Assembly (NCBI GenBank): GCA_015059425.1
Contig: SVAM01000013.1
Location: 1-35,413 of the forward strand
Length of the DNA stretch: 35,413 bases
From: Bacillota bacterium
GTDB lineage: Bacteria; Bacillota_I; Bacilli_A; RF39; UBA660
Direction: 5' to 3'
Both the position numbers and the translations under genes were made by a program. Below are positions 23,713 through 33,397 of the stretch, piece by piece. Position 1 is the first letter of the stretch. Each line of letters starts with the position of its first letter. The notes under the pieces were generated by a model that saw only the letters and a program-made list of their open reading frames with translations, did no database searches and had not been told where the DNA came from.

Positions 23713-25887
23713 ATGAAGTATGATGATTTAGAAAAAACTAGAGATTTATTTGATATAGAAGAAGTTCCTAGTCCAATAGAAAATATTGAAATGGAAGGGG
23801 CTAGTAAAGATAATTTGACTGATGAATTTACATTAGGATTAAAAGAAGAAACTCAAACTGATGAAATTAAACCTAAAAAAAATAATAGCAAGTGGAAGAA
23901 TTTATCAAAGAAAAGCAAGATTTTTATTATCTTAAGTATTTTATTTTTTGTTATTTTAATTATTTGTTTAGTATTATTTTTTATATTAAAAGAGGATGAG
24001 AAACCAAGTAAATCTGAGAATCCTAAAGTTCCAGAAGTTATTGTTGAAAAGGATAATTACATTTTTAAAAATGGAGTTTTGTCTTTTTTAGATGAAAATG
24101 ATAATGAACTCGGAACATATACTTGTAAAAATAATGATGAAAATTTATGTTTTATAGTTAATTATAATAATTCGTTGGATAATTTTGATACTACAATGTA
24201 TATTTATGAAGATGAAACTGAAATAGAAAGAAGAAGTAAAATATATTTAAATAATTATGTGTTTATTTATGATAATAATGAATTAAATAAAGAAATTATT
24301 ACTTTGTATAATATTAAAGAACAAAAAAATGAAGGTGTATATACTTTAGTTAAAGGTTTTAATAATAGTGATTATGTTATCTTAAAAAATAATAATGATA
24401 AATATGGGGCTATAGAATTTACTGATGAAGGTATAATAGAAAAAATTGAATTTAAATTTGATTATTTAGGGCAATTGTATGATGATAGTAAAATTGTAGC
24501 TAAAACTAATAATAAATATTTTATTTATACTACAGATGGAAATTTAGATAGTAAAGGTTTATCATATGAAATAAAAAGTTATAACAATGAGTATATATCA
24601 GTGTATAATGAGGAATATTATTATTTATATGATTATAAAGCTAATTTAATTTATGAAGATTATGATTATATAAAATTATATGATAAATATGTAGCATTAG
24701 TTAAAGATAAAGAATTATATATAAAAGATTATAATAATAATAAATATCATGAGGAATCCATAAAACTTAATAATACTTATTATAATGAAATGAATATATA
24801 TAATAAAAATAAAGTTTTATTAGAAAGTAAAAAATCTTTTGATATAAATATAGAAGATAATATTGATGTTATTTTTTATACTAAAACAGGAAAAGAAAAA
24901 AATAAAACTATTTTTATAAACGATGGTAAAATAAGTTCATTGTATAAAAATTTGAATTATTTTGATGATGTATTTTACTTTTATAGTGATGAAGATGAAA
25001 CAGAGTTAATAGGAAAATATGAATGTAAAAATAAAAATAATATAAATGGTAACTCTACTACTTTTAATAATTGCAAAGTGTTAAGTGTAGAAAGTGATGA
25101 AACTAAAGGTTGGATGCCTATATTTAATAAAAAATACATATTTATGGTAGATAGTATTGATGTTAATAATCCAGTTATTATGTTATATGATTTAAATAAA
25201 AATGATACATTAAGTGAATATAGAAGTATAGATGTTGGATATATACCTTCAGAAGAAAAAATTACTTTTGAAGATGTACAAGAAAATTATATTATTGCAA
25301 AAAATAAAAATAATAAATATGGAGTTATAAAAATGAGTTCTAATGTAGAGGGGGTTATACCATTTAAATATAATTCTTTAGAAAAATTAAAAGATTATTA
25401 TATGGCTTTAGAATCTACTGGTACATATTTATTAATTGATAAAAATGGATTAGAAGTAAGTAGCAAATATGGTTATAAAATTATTGATTATAAAAATAAT
25501 TATTTGAAAGTAATTGATAATGATAATAAATATTATATTTATGATTTTAAAGGAAATAAGATTGAGGAAACAGCTTATTTACATATTTCTTTATATAATG
25601 ATTATTATGTTGTAATAGATATAAATAAAAAACTTGATATTCATAAATATGATGATATATCATTTAAATTATCTACTTTAATAGATATAAATTCAGATGA
25701 TTATGAGAATGCTTTTGAGGTTGGTAGAAGTGATAAAGGTTATACTATAAAAATAAAATCTACCGGAGAAGTATTTAATGCCTCATTAGAAGGCGTACTT
25801 GAAGGTGATGAAGAAGAAATTATTCCTGAAGATAATCAAAATAATGAAGTAGATGAAACCGTAAATACTGAAGAACAAGTAAATTAA
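23713..25887 (+). CDS. Membrane-anchored WG-like repeat protein
   Basis: A 724-residue single-pass protein. It has an acidic cytosolic N-terminus (1-60), a Lys-rich stop and one helix (70-92), then a large outer part. That part carries degenerate WG/KYG-type repeats: NNNDKYGAIEFTDEGIIEKIEFKFDYL near residue 230, and NKNNKYGVIKMSSNVEGVIPFKYNSL near 540, with many short Tyr/Asn/Asp-rich strands such as YYLYDYKANLIYEDYDYI. A beta-propeller or similar repeat fold is likely. The end is a Glu/Asn-rich tail with no sorting motif. AAGGAGTG precedes the ATG. It lies before two exported family proteins; function unknown. Confidence 0.65.
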   Translation: MKYDDLEKTRDLFDIEEVPSPIENIEMEGASKDNLTDEFTLGLKEETQTDEIKPKKNNSKWKNLSKKSKIFIILSILFFVILIICLVLFFILKEDEKPSKSENPKVPEVIVEKDNYIFKNGVLSFLDENDNELGTYTCKNNDENLCFIVNYNNSLDNFDTTMYIYEDETEIERRSKIYLNNYVFIYDNNELNKEIITLYNIKEQKNEGVYTLVKGFNNSDYVILKNNNDKYGAIEFTDEGIIEKIEFKFDYLGQLYDDSKIVAKTNNKYFIYTTDGNLDSKGLSYEIKSYNNEYISVYNEEYYYLYDYKANLIYEDYDYIKLYDKYVALVKDKELYIKDYNNNKYHEESIKLNNTYYNEMNIYNKNKVLLESKKSFDINIEDNIDVIFYTKTGKEKNKTIFINDGKISSLYKNLNYFDDVFYFYSDEDETELIGKYECKNKNNINGNSTTFNNCKVLSVESDETKGWMPIFNKKYIFMVDSIDVNNPVIMLYDLNKNDTLSEYRSIDVGYIPSEEKITFEDVQENYIIAKNKNNKYGVIKMSSNVEGVIPFKYNSLEKLKDYYMALESTGTYLLIDKNGLEVSSKYGYKIIDYKNNYLKVIDNDNKYYIYDFKGNKIEETAYLHISLYNDYYVVIDINKKLDIHKYDDISFKLSTLIDINSDDYENAFEVGRSDKGYTIKIKSTGEVFNASLEGVLEGDEEEIIPEDNQNNEVDETVNTEEQVN

Positions 25888-25899
25888 CTGTTCTTTTTT
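25872..25899 (+). terminator. Terminator after the WG-like repeat gene
   Basis: AGAACAAGT (25872-25880) pairs with ACTGTTCT (25887-25894), with one bulged A. A T-rich run follows. The hairpin spans the stop codon. Confidence 0.6.
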
Positions 25900-25921
25900 A
25901 TTTTTTTATTAATAATAAATA

Positions 25922-25950
25922 TTGACTTATAGCCCAATAAAACTTATAAT
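25922..25950 (+). promoter_or_regulatory. Promoter of the second exported-protein pair
   Basis: TTGACT (25922-25927), a 17-base spacer and TATAAT (25945-25950). Confidence 0.85.
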
Positions 25951-25990
25951 TTATATAGAATAAAATATATATAATAGAGGTGCTTCATAA

Positions 25991-27655
25991 ATGAAAAAAA
26001 GAGATTATAAAAAAATTATTTTGCCAGTAATAGGTATTTTAGTTTTAGGTATTGGTATTTCTTTTGGTTATTTTATAACTGAATTATTTATAAAAGGTGA
26101 AGGTTCAAAAGTAGATGTACAAACTGCTTATATAGGTGGTGCTACAGTTACTACTGAAGGGTCTATTAATTTTGATGTATCTAATAGACTTCCAGGTTTT
26201 AAAAATGTTTCTATGATTAAAGTAACAGCAACTTCAGAAATAGAAGATATTGATATTAGTTATAATTTAGTTTTTGAGGGTAAAAATACTTTATATACTC
26301 CTATAACTTATTATGTATATAAAACTGATTCTGAAATTTCTAATGTAAATACTGTTTGTGAAGATGTTGTTATAGAAGGTTCTATGAATTATTATAGTGA
26401 AGAATGTACAATTTCTAACTTAGATAAATTAGGTCACGAATTAGAGTTTGGGACAATTAAAAATAGTCAATTTACTACTGTTAATTTGCTAGAAGAAGAG
26501 AGTATAACCGCTACAACTAGTGGTTCAACTGTTTATTATTATGTAATATTTGAAGTACCTAATTTGGATGAAGAACAAAATTTGGATATGGGTGGATATT
26601 TTGACGGAAACATTAAAGTTGCACCTCTAGATGATGGAACAAGTAAAATAAATACAATTGAAATTTTAGCTACATTAGATGGTAATAAACATTCTAGTTT
26701 CCCAAGTAAAAGTGAAGCAACGCCCACAAGCGTAAGTTGTACTAATGGTGCAACAGGATCATTTGACTATGCAAATTGGGTTGTAGAAGTTGATAGTATA
26801 GAAAATACAACTTGCACAGTTAATTTTACAAGTAATATTAATCAAAGTTTTGCAACTTATTTAACTACTAATAATGTTTGTTCAACCACTCCAACAACAA
26901 ATGATGCAGCAAAAGATTGTTTGGTAAATGAAAATAATTATGGATATCGATACGAAGGCGCCATTCCAAATAATTATGTATTATTTAATAATGAATTGTG
27001 GAGAATAATTGGAGTATTTAATGTTAAAAATAGTGTTGGAACAGAACAAAATTTAGTTAAAATTATTAAAGGTGATACATTAGATGCTTTAGTATTTGCT
27101 ACTAATAATAAAAATGATTGGGTAAATTCGTCTTTACAAAAACAATTAAATTCTGAATATTTAAATAAGAGCAATGATGCTACATGTAATTTATTTTCAA
27201 CAAGCATAACAAAAATTTGTAAATTTAGTCAAATAGGCATAAATGATGTGTCAAGATTAATGATAGAGAATGTAGCATGGAATATAGGTGCTGCGTCTTC
27301 AACTAGTTTATCTGAATCAGAAATGTATGATGCAGAAAGAGGCAGTACGCCAGGTCTTGGTGCTACATCTGCAACATGGACAGGCCATGTTGGTTTAATG
27401 TATGCTAGCGATTATTTATATTCAAAAATAGGAACTAGTGCTGCAGGTTCATGGCTTTATCAAGATGGAAATCAGTGGACACTTACTCCTACTTCTACTC
27501 ATGCTTATGCGCAAGTTTATATTAATTTTGCTGGTGGAATTAGTTCTAGTAGTGTTACTAATGGACAAGGTATTCGTCCAACAGTATATTTAAAATCAAG
27601 TGTTCAAATTTTAGGTGGAAATGGTACTTATGATTTTCCATATATAATAAAATAG
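25991..27655 (+). CDS. Exported protein: TasA-like region plus C-terminal family domain, group B
   Basis: A 554-residue protein. It has an N-terminal signal/anchor helix (residues ~8-30), then a TasA/camelysin-like part (ISFGYFITELFIKGEGSKVDVQTAYIGG, LPGFKNVSMIKVTATSE, ISYNLVFEG). Next is a Cys-paired module (VSCTNGATGSFDYANW, then TTCTVNFTS). The C-terminal domain reads CSTTPTTNDAAKDCLVNENN, YRYEGAIPNNYVLFNNELWRIIGVFNV, GLMYASDYLYS, QWTLTPTSTH, IRPTVYLKSSVQILGGNGTYDFPYII. It is the long partner of the gene that follows and is related to the 12-17 kb trio. It is expected at the cell surface. The leader has GAGGTG before the ATG. Confidence 0.65.
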   Translation: MKKRDYKKIILPVIGILVLGIGISFGYFITELFIKGEGSKVDVQTAYIGGATVTTEGSINFDVSNRLPGFKNVSMIKVTATSEIEDIDISYNLVFEGKNTLYTPITYYVYKTDSEISNVNTVCEDVVIEGSMNYYSEECTISNLDKLGHELEFGTIKNSQFTTVNLLEEESITATTSGSTVYYYVIFEVPNLDEEQNLDMGGYFDGNIKVAPLDDGTSKINTIEILATLDGNKHSSFPSKSEATPTSVSCTNGATGSFDYANWVVEVDSIENTTCTVNFTSNINQSFATYLTTNNVCSTTPTTNDAAKDCLVNENNYGYRYEGAIPNNYVLFNNELWRIIGVFNVKNSVGTEQNLVKIIKGDTLDALVFATNNKNDWVNSSLQKQLNSEYLNKSNDATCNLFSTSITKICKFSQIGINDVSRLMIENVAWNIGAASSTSLSESEMYDAERGSTPGLGATSATWTGHVGLMYASDYLYSKIGTSAAGSWLYQDGNQWTLTPTSTHAYAQVYINFAGGISSSSVTNGQGIRPTVYLKSSVQILGGNGTYDFPYIIK

Positions 27656-27704
27656 AAATTTTACTTAAATAATATTGTTTATGTATAAAGAAAGTAGGAA
27701 GATT

Positions 27705-28832
27705 ATGAAAAAAAAGCTATTATTTATTTGTGTTGCATTAACAGCAATAATTTGTTTAATTACTATTAATATTAGATTAAAATATGATGATAATCGTATT
27801 ATAACCATAAAAACTTATATAGATGGTAAATTAGCAGCGGCAGTACCATCATCTAATGATGGCTATATAGTTTCATCTGTTACTTGTACAAATAATTTAA
27901 AAGCTACTTTTAATTATACAACATGGAGATTAGAAACTAATAATACAACTGGTAATTCTGTTTGTACAATACATTTTGTAAGTAATTATAATGAAACTTT
28001 TGCATCTTATTTAGAAAATAAAATATGTACTTCAACTCCAACAAGTGATGAAGCTGCAAAAGATTGTTTGGTTAATGAAAATGGATATAGATACGAAGGC
28101 TCAGATCCTAACAATTATGTTCTTTTTAATAATGAATTATGGAGAATAATTGGGGTGTTTAATGTTAAAAATGGTTCAGAAATAGCTCAAAATTTAGTTA
28201 AAATTATTAGAGATGATAATTTAGATTCATATGATTGGGACAAAAATGGTAAAAATACTTGGGCTACTGCAACATTACAACAACATTTAAATAATGGTTA
28301 TTTAAATAAAGATGAAGATGCTACTTGTTATACTAATTCATCAGTATCCAAAAACTGCAAATTTGGCAATACTGGCATAAATAACATATCAAGAGAAAAA
28401 ATTGAAGAAGTTATTTGGAATATAGGCGGTTCTACTTCTAGTGCTGTTACTGCTGAAGCTATATATTTATCTGAAGGAAGTGCAGAGTGGACTGGGTATG
28501 TAGGTTTAATGAGTGCAAGTGATTATGGCTATGCAGTGTTAAATAGTAAATGTTTAAGAGGCACTTTATTAAATTCATATAATTCTACAGCATGTGCAGG
28601 TAATAACTGGCTATTTAAAAACGGATTTCAATGGACTTTAACACCAACTTCTAGTAATGCTACACAAGTTTTCTATATTAACAATAATTATCAAAATAAA
28701 GATGGTAATCGTCATGTTGATGTACGTGTTGTAACAAGTGGAAGTAATGTCCGTCCGGTAGTTTATTTGAAATCTTCTGTTAATTATGTATCAGGTGATG
28801 GTACTTATAATAATCCTTATATAATAAGTTAA
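27705..28832 (+). CDS. Exported protein, short form, group B
   Basis: A 375-residue partner of the preceding gene without the TasA-like part. It has a signal/anchor helix (residues ~4-23), a Cys-paired module (VTCTNNLKATFNYTTW, then NSVCTIHFVS) and the same C-terminal domain (CTSTPTSDEAAKDCLVNENG, YRYEGSDPNNYVLFNNELWRIIGVFNVKNGS, GLMSASDYGYA, QWTLTPTS, VRPVVYLKSSVNYVSGDGTYNNPYII). The C-terminal parts of the pair are close to identical in places, so this is a recent duplication. ATG 27705 has AGGAAG nearby. An in-frame TTG (27675) and ATG (27681) upstream lack a ribosome site. No clear terminator follows. Confidence 0.65.
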   Translation: MKKKLLFICVALTAIICLITINIRLKYDDNRIITIKTYIDGKLAAAVPSSNDGYIVSSVTCTNNLKATFNYTTWRLETNNTTGNSVCTIHFVSNYNETFASYLENKICTSTPTSDEAAKDCLVNENGYRYEGSDPNNYVLFNNELWRIIGVFNVKNGSEIAQNLVKIIRDDNLDSYDWDKNGKNTWATATLQQHLNNGYLNKDEDATCYTNSSVSKNCKFGNTGINNISREKIEEVIWNIGGSTSSAVTAEAIYLSEGSAEWTGYVGLMSASDYGYAVLNSKCLRGTLLNSYNSTACAGNNWLFKNGFQWTLTPTSSNATQVFYINNNYQNKDGNRHVDVRVVTSGSNVRPVVYLKSSVNYVSGDGTYNNPYIIS

Positions 28833-28883
28833 ATTTATTATATACAAAGTTAAAATATTGTGTTAAAATAATTTTTATTAAAT

Positions 28884-29064
28884 GCGAAGAACAAGAGGAG
28901 TAAAAAGATTATTTCTTTGTAGAGAGCTTATATTTGGTGAAAGTAAGTAAGAAATGCTTTTGAAGGTTGCTTGGGAGTTGGATTAAACCCGCAGAGATGC
29001 GTTAAAATATTAAGTATAATAAAAGGTGGTACCGCGATTTTTCGCCCTTTGGTATTACTTTTTT
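28884..29064 (+). promoter_or_regulatory. T-box riboswitch, valine specifier
   Basis: A tRNA-sensing leader. Stem I has AGTA in the 5' side of the specifier loop, AGAGAGC, the GGTGAAAG distal element, and the loop GAAGGTTG, in which GTT (28966-28968, Val) is followed by a purine. The T-box sequence GGTGGTACCGCG spans 29025-29036 and pairs onward into a terminator whose U run ends at 29064. Stem arms ATTTCTT/AAGAAAT and AAAAG/CTTTT frame the specifier loop. It controls the HD gene and valS: uncharged tRNA(Val) should favour read-through. Confidence 0.9.
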
Positions 29065-29079
29065 TATTTTGGAGGTAAG

Positions 29080-29817
29080 ATGAAAAAATATATAGATTTA
29101 TTTAATAGTTATGTAGATAAGTTTGATATTAATAATGAAATGATTAAAAGAAAATATTATCATTCTTTACATGTTATGGAAATTGAATTAGAACTTGCTA
29201 AATTTATGAATTTGTCTAATGAAGAAGTGGAATTAGCAGGTTTATGTGGTTTACTTCATGATATAGGTAGATTTAAACAAGTTTATGAATATAATACTTT
29301 TGATGATTTTAAAAGTATTAATCATGGTGTTCTTGGACTTAGCATTTTAACTGATATGAATTATATTAATTTATATACTAAAAACGAAGAATGGAAAAAT
29401 ATTATTTTAAAAAGTACTATTAATCATAATAAAACTTTTATAGATAGTGATTTAACAGAAAAAGAGAAAGTATTTGTAAATTTAACTAGAGATGCTGATA
29501 AGTTAGATATATTTGAAATTGTAATAGAAGATATGAAATTTAATAGTGTTGATGGTTTTATAAAAGATAGTATTTATAATAGATTATATAATTTAGAATT
29601 TGATTATGAAATTCCGGATAATGAATTAGACAGATATGGATTTTATATAAGTTTATTGTTGGATATTAATTATAAAAGAACTTATGAAATAATATTAGAA
29701 AAAAATTATTTAAATAGATTAATTGATAAAATTATTAATTCTAATCCTCAAGAAAAAAATAGATTAGAAGTTATAAGAGAAAAGTTGGATAAATATATTA
29801 AAGAAAAGGTGATGTAA
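29080..29817 (+). CDS. HD-domain phosphohydrolase under T-box control
   Basis: A 245-residue HD-superfamily hydrolase. The metal series is visible: H28/H31 in YYHSLHV, H60-D61 in LLHDIGRF, H82 in INHGVLG, H116 and D138/D140 in [12 protein letters not shown]. The substrate is unknown; relatives act on nucleotides or phosphomonoesters. GGAGG precedes ATG 29080. An in-frame GTG (29026) is inside the T-box terminator and is rejected. It stands between a valine T-box and valS, ending one base before the valS ATG, so it is induced with valS when tRNA(Val) is uncharged. It is unrelated in detail to the HD protein at 816-1478. Confidence 0.8.
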   Translation: MKKYIDLFNSYVDKFDINNEMIKRKYYHSLHVMEIELELAKFMNLSNEEVELAGLCGLLHDIGRFKQVYEYNTFDDFKSINHGVLGLSILTDMNYINLYTKNEEWKNIILKSTINHNKTFIDSDLTEKEKVFVNLTRDADKLDIFEIVIEDMKFNSVDGFIKDSIYNRLYNLEFDYEIPDNELDRYGFYISLLLDINYKRTYEIILEKNYLNRLIDKIINSNPQEKNRLEVIREKLDKYIKEKVM

Positions 29818-29818
29818 A

Positions 29819-32344
29819 ATGTTAGATAAGAAATATGATCATTTAATGGTAGAAGAAGGAAAATATGAAGCTTGGAAAAATAATGGATATTTTGAACCAA
29901 ATAGGGAAGCAAAGATGCGATTTTGTATAGTAATACCTCCACCAAATGTTACAGGTAAATTACACATAGGTCATGCTTGGGATACTACTATTCAAGATGT
30001 ATTAATTAGGTATAAAAGAATGCAAGGATATGATACTTTATGGTTACCTGGTATGGATCATGCTGGTATTGCAACTCAAGCTAAAGTTGATAAAAAGCTT
30101 AAAGACATGGGAATTAATCCTAGAGGAATAACACGTGAAGAATGGCTTAAACATGCATGGGCGTGGAAAGAAGAATATGCCGAAAATATTCATGCACAAT
30201 GGGCGAAAATGGGACTTTCTTTAGCGTATTCTAAAGAAAGATTTACATTAGATGAAGGTTTATCTAAAGCAGTTAGAAAAGTATTTGTTGATTTATATAA
30301 TAAAGGATTAATTTATCAAGGAGAAAAAATAATAAACTGGGATCCAGTTGCCATGACTGCTTTATCTAATGAAGAAGTTATTTATAAAGATATTCCAGGG
30401 GCATTCTATCATTTAAAATATCAAATAGAGGATAGTGAAGAATATTTAGATGTTGCTACAACTCGTCCTGAAACTTTATTTGGAGATACAGCAGTAGCAG
30501 TTAATCCTAATGATGAAAGATACAATAAATATATTGGTAAAAATGTTATATTGCCTCTAGTAAATAAATTAATACCTATTGTTGGTGATGAACATGCCGA
30601 TATGGAAAAAGGAACTGGTTGTGTTAAAATAACTCCTGCTCATGACCCTAATGACTTTGAAGTAGGAAATAGACATAATTTAGAAAGAGTTAAATGTATT
30701 AATCCTAATGGCACTATGAATGAAAATGCTTTAGAATATAATGGTTTAGATAGATTTATTGCTCGTGAAAAATTAATTGGTGATTTAAAAGAAAAAGGTT
30801 TGCTATTAAGTATTGAAACTATTACACATAATGCACCATTTAGCGAAAGAAGTGGAGCTTTAATAGAACCATATTTATCTAAACAATGGTTTGTTAAGAT
30901 GAGACCGCTTGCAGATAGAGTGTTAGAAACTCAAAAGAAAAAAGATGAAAAAGTAAACTTTGTTCCAAAAAGATTTGAAAAAATTATGAATCACTGGATG
31001 GAAATTACATATGATTGGTGTATATCAAGACAATTATGGTGGGGGCATAGAATTCCTGCTTGGTATAAAGGTGAAGAAGTATATGTTGGAGTAGAAGCAC
31101 CTTTAGGTGAAGGTTGGATACAAGATAGTGATGTACTTGATACATGGTTTTCATCTGCTTTATGGCCATTTTCAACTTTAGGTTGGCCAGATAATACAGA
31201 GGATTTAGAAAGATATTATCCTAATAATGTATTAGTTACTGGTTATGATATTATACCATTCTGGGTAAATAGAATGACTTTCCAAGGGTTAGAGTTCTTA
31301 GGTAAAAGACCTTTTGAATATTGTTTAATTCATGGTTTAATTCGTGATAAAGAAGGACGCAAGATGTCTAAAAGTTTAGGAAATGGAATTGATCCAATGG
31401 ATATGATTGATAAATATGGTGCAGATTCATTACGTTATTATTTAGCTACCGCTGTATCCAATGGTTTGGATTTAAAATTTGATGAAGAAAATCTTAAATC
31501 TACATGGAATTTTATTAATAAGTTATGGAATGCGTCACGTTTTGTATTAATGAATTTAGAAGGTACTAATGATTTAAATAATAATTTTGAAAATTTAAAT
31601 GATACTGATAAATGGATTTTAACAAGATATAATAAAACTATTAAAGAAGTTACTAAATTTATGGATAAGTTTGAACTTAATAATGCGGGAGCAGAAATAT
31701 ATAATTTTATATACAATGATTTTTGTGATAATTATATTGAATTTGCTAAATTTAATATGGAAAGTTTAACTACTAAGAAAGTACTTACTCATGTACTTAA
31801 AGGTGTTTTAAAAATGTTATCACCATTTATGCCTTATGTAACTGAAGAAATTTATTCTATGATTCCTGGTGTTAATAAAAGTATTATGATTAGTGAATAT
31901 CCGTTATATAATAAAAAAGAAGTATATAATTTAGAAGAAGAATTAATTAATAATACAATAGAATTTATTAGTTTATATAGAAAAACTTATCAAGAAAATC
32001 ATATGGATAAAAGTGTAGTAGTTAAATTTAATAATGATAGTAATTATGAGTTAATAAGTAAAATGTTAAAAATTAATAATGTAACTACAAAAGAATTAAA
32101 TATTGCATCTTATAATGTTAATTATAAGGAATTTGATTTAAATATTTATTTTGAAAAAGCTCAAACGGAAGAAGATTTAAAGATTCTAGAAAAAGAAATA
32201 GAAACTTTAAAAGCTTCCATAGCAAAAAGAAAGGCACTCTTAGCTAATGAAAATTTTGTAGCACGTGCTCCAGAAAATTTAGTAAGACAAGAAAAAGAAA
32301 AATTAGCACTAGAAGAAGAAAAATTAACTAAATTAATAAATTAG
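29819..32344 (+). CDS. valS: Valyl-tRNA synthetase
   Basis: An 841-residue class I synthetase charging tRNA(Val). Signatures are [16 protein letters not shown] (HIGH at 49-52), the editing-domain segment [36 protein letters not shown], the [10 protein letters not shown] region, and [14 protein letters not shown] (KMSKS from K515). The C-terminal coiled-coil arm ([35 protein letters not shown]) is typical of bacterial ValRS. The zinc-finger Cys residues seen in some ValRS are missing. GGTGATG precedes the ATG, overlapping the end of the HD gene. A strong terminator follows. Confidence 0.97.
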   Translation: MLDKKYDHLMVEEGKYEAWKNNGYFEPNREAKMRFCIVIPPPNVTGKLHIGHAWDTTIQDVLIRYKRMQGYDTLWLPGMDHAGIATQAKVDKKLKDMGINPRGITREEWLKHAWAWKEEYAENIHAQWAKMGLSLAYSKERFTLDEGLSKAVRKVFVDLYNKGLIYQGEKIINWDPVAMTALSNEEVIYKDIPGAFYHLKYQIEDSEEYLDVATTRPETLFGDTAVAVNPNDERYNKYIGKNVILPLVNKLIPIVGDEHADMEKGTGCVKITPAHDPNDFEVGNRHNLERVKCINPNGTMNENALEYNGLDRFIAREKLIGDLKEKGLLLSIETITHNAPFSERSGALIEPYLSKQWFVKMRPLADRVLETQKKKDEKVNFVPKRFEKIMNHWMEITYDWCISRQLWWGHRIPAWYKGEEVYVGVEAPLGEGWIQDSDVLDTWFSSALWPFSTLGWPDNTEDLERYYPNNVLVTGYDIIPFWVNRMTFQGLEFLGKRPFEYCLIHGLIRDKEGRKMSKSLGNGIDPMDMIDKYGADSLRYYLATAVSNGLDLKFDEENLKSTWNFINKLWNASRFVLMNLEGTNDLNNNFENLNDTDKWILTRYNKTIKEVTKFMDKFELNNAGAEIYNFIYNDFCDNYIEFAKFNMESLTTKKVLTHVLKGVLKMLSPFMPYVTEEIYSMIPGVNKSIMISEYPLYNKKEVYNLEEELINNTIEFISLYRKTYQENHMDKSVVVKFNNDSNYELISKMLKINNVTTKELNIASYNVNYKEFDLNIYFEKAQTEEDLKILEKEIETLKASIAKRKALLANENFVARAPENLVRQEKEKLALEEEKLTKLIN

Positions 32345-32367
32345 AATGATTTAATCATTCTTTTTTT
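32343..32367 (+). terminator. valS terminator
   Basis: AGAATGAT (32343-32350), a three-base loop and ATCATTCT (32354-32361), running into a T tract that includes the stem's last T. Confidence 0.88.
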
Positions 32368-32397
32368 GTCAAGTTAAATGTACTTATTTAAATTTTA

Positions 32398-32426
32398 TTG
32401 AATATGTTAAAAATAATTGATATAAT
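32398..32426 (+). promoter_or_regulatory. Promoter of the surface lipoprotein operon
   Basis: TTGAAT (32398-32403), a 17-base spacer and TATAAT (32421-32426), with a TGa extension. The ~80-base leader contains a small AT-rich hairpin around TTTGC-TTATTTA-GCAAA. Confidence 0.85.
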
Positions 32427-32507
32427 TTATACATAGTAGTGGATAATATTTGCTTATTTAGCAAATAATTTCCATCTTGCTAATATATTATAAAGAAAGG
32501 AGTTTTT

Positions 32508-33383
32508 ATGAAGAAAATAGGAATTGGATTGTTAGCTATTTTGGGAGTGTTTTTATTAGCCGCTTGTGGTAAGAAAGAAAAAGTAATGTATGAGGTAGTG
32601 TTTAATAATAATGGTGGTATAACTGTTGTTGAAATTGAAGAAAATGCAAAAGTTACTAAACCTGATACTCCAGTAAAAGATGGATATACTTTTGTTGGCT
32701 GGTTTCTAAATCTAAATGATACTCAATCTTATGACTTTAATAAAAAGGTAACTAGTAATTTTACATTATATGCAAAATGGTTAAAAAAATCAGTATGTAA
32801 CTTAACTTGTGGGGATGGTTATGTATTAGAAAATCCTGAAACTGAAGATTGCTCTTGTAAAAAAGTAGAATCTGATAAAGAGGATGAAAAAGAGAATAAC
32901 AATGAAATTAAGCCTATAGTAACAAATAAATATACAATTAAGTTTGAAACTGATGGTGGTTCTAGAGTTGCTAATAAAACTGTAACTAGTGGAAGTAAAG
33001 TAAGTAAACCTATTGACCCTACTAAAGATGGTTATAAATTTATTGGTTGGTATTTAAATGATAAAGTTTATGATTTTAATAGCAAGATAACTAAAAATAT
33101 TACTTTAACAGCTAAATGGGAAAAAATTGAAGAATCTAAACCAGATATTCCAGTTACACCAGAAGAAGAACCTAAAGTAGAATTAAGTTATAAAGTTGTT
33201 GAAGAAGAAGGATCATCTGCTAGACAAGTAAGAATTTATTTAACTAAAAATGATGAGATAACTTCAGGCACTGCGGATATAGTTTATATTACAGGAAAAA
33301 CGGTAACGGTTAATATTCCGAAAGAGGGAATTCAAGAAACTGATGGAATATTTAAAAATGTAATAAATATTAAAGTAGATTAG
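32508..33383 (+). CDS. Surface lipoprotein with two Listeria-Bacteroides (Flg_new) repeats
   Basis: A 291-residue lipoprotein. The signal peptide ends in LLAAC, so C20 should be lipidated. Two InlB-type B repeats span ~28-91 and ~142-204; each has DGY-F-GW in its second half and ends LYAKW or LTAKW. The linker between them has four Cys (97, 101, 115, 117) and an acidic stretch. The last ~80 residues are a separate beta-rich domain that is not recognised. Such repeats are structural or adhesive in other bacteria. GAAAGGAG precedes the ATG. It lies 14 bases upstream of a large secreted protein. Confidence 0.82.
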   Translation: MKKIGIGLLAILGVFLLAACGKKEKVMYEVVFNNNGGITVVEIEENAKVTKPDTPVKDGYTFVGWFLNLNDTQSYDFNKKVTSNFTLYAKWLKKSVCNLTCGDGYVLENPETEDCSCKKVESDKEDEKENNNEIKPIVTNKYTIKFETDGGSRVANKTVTSGSKVSKPIDPTKDGYKFIGWYLNDKVYDFNSKITKNITLTAKWEKIEESKPDIPVTPEEEPKVELSYKVVEEEGSSARQVRIYLTKNDEITSGTADIVYITGKTVTVNIPKEGIQETDGIFKNVINIKVD

Positions 33384-33397
33384 AAAGGAAAATTAAT

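Noticed and set aside
11964..28832. Diversity-generating retroelement acting on the lectin/FGE-like C-termini
   Set aside because: No reverse transcriptase and no A-biased template/variable repeat pair seen; differences among paralogues look like ordinary divergence.
29026..29079. N-terminal extension of the HD gene from GTG 29026
   Set aside because: These bases form the T-box terminator; GGAGG supports ATG 29080.
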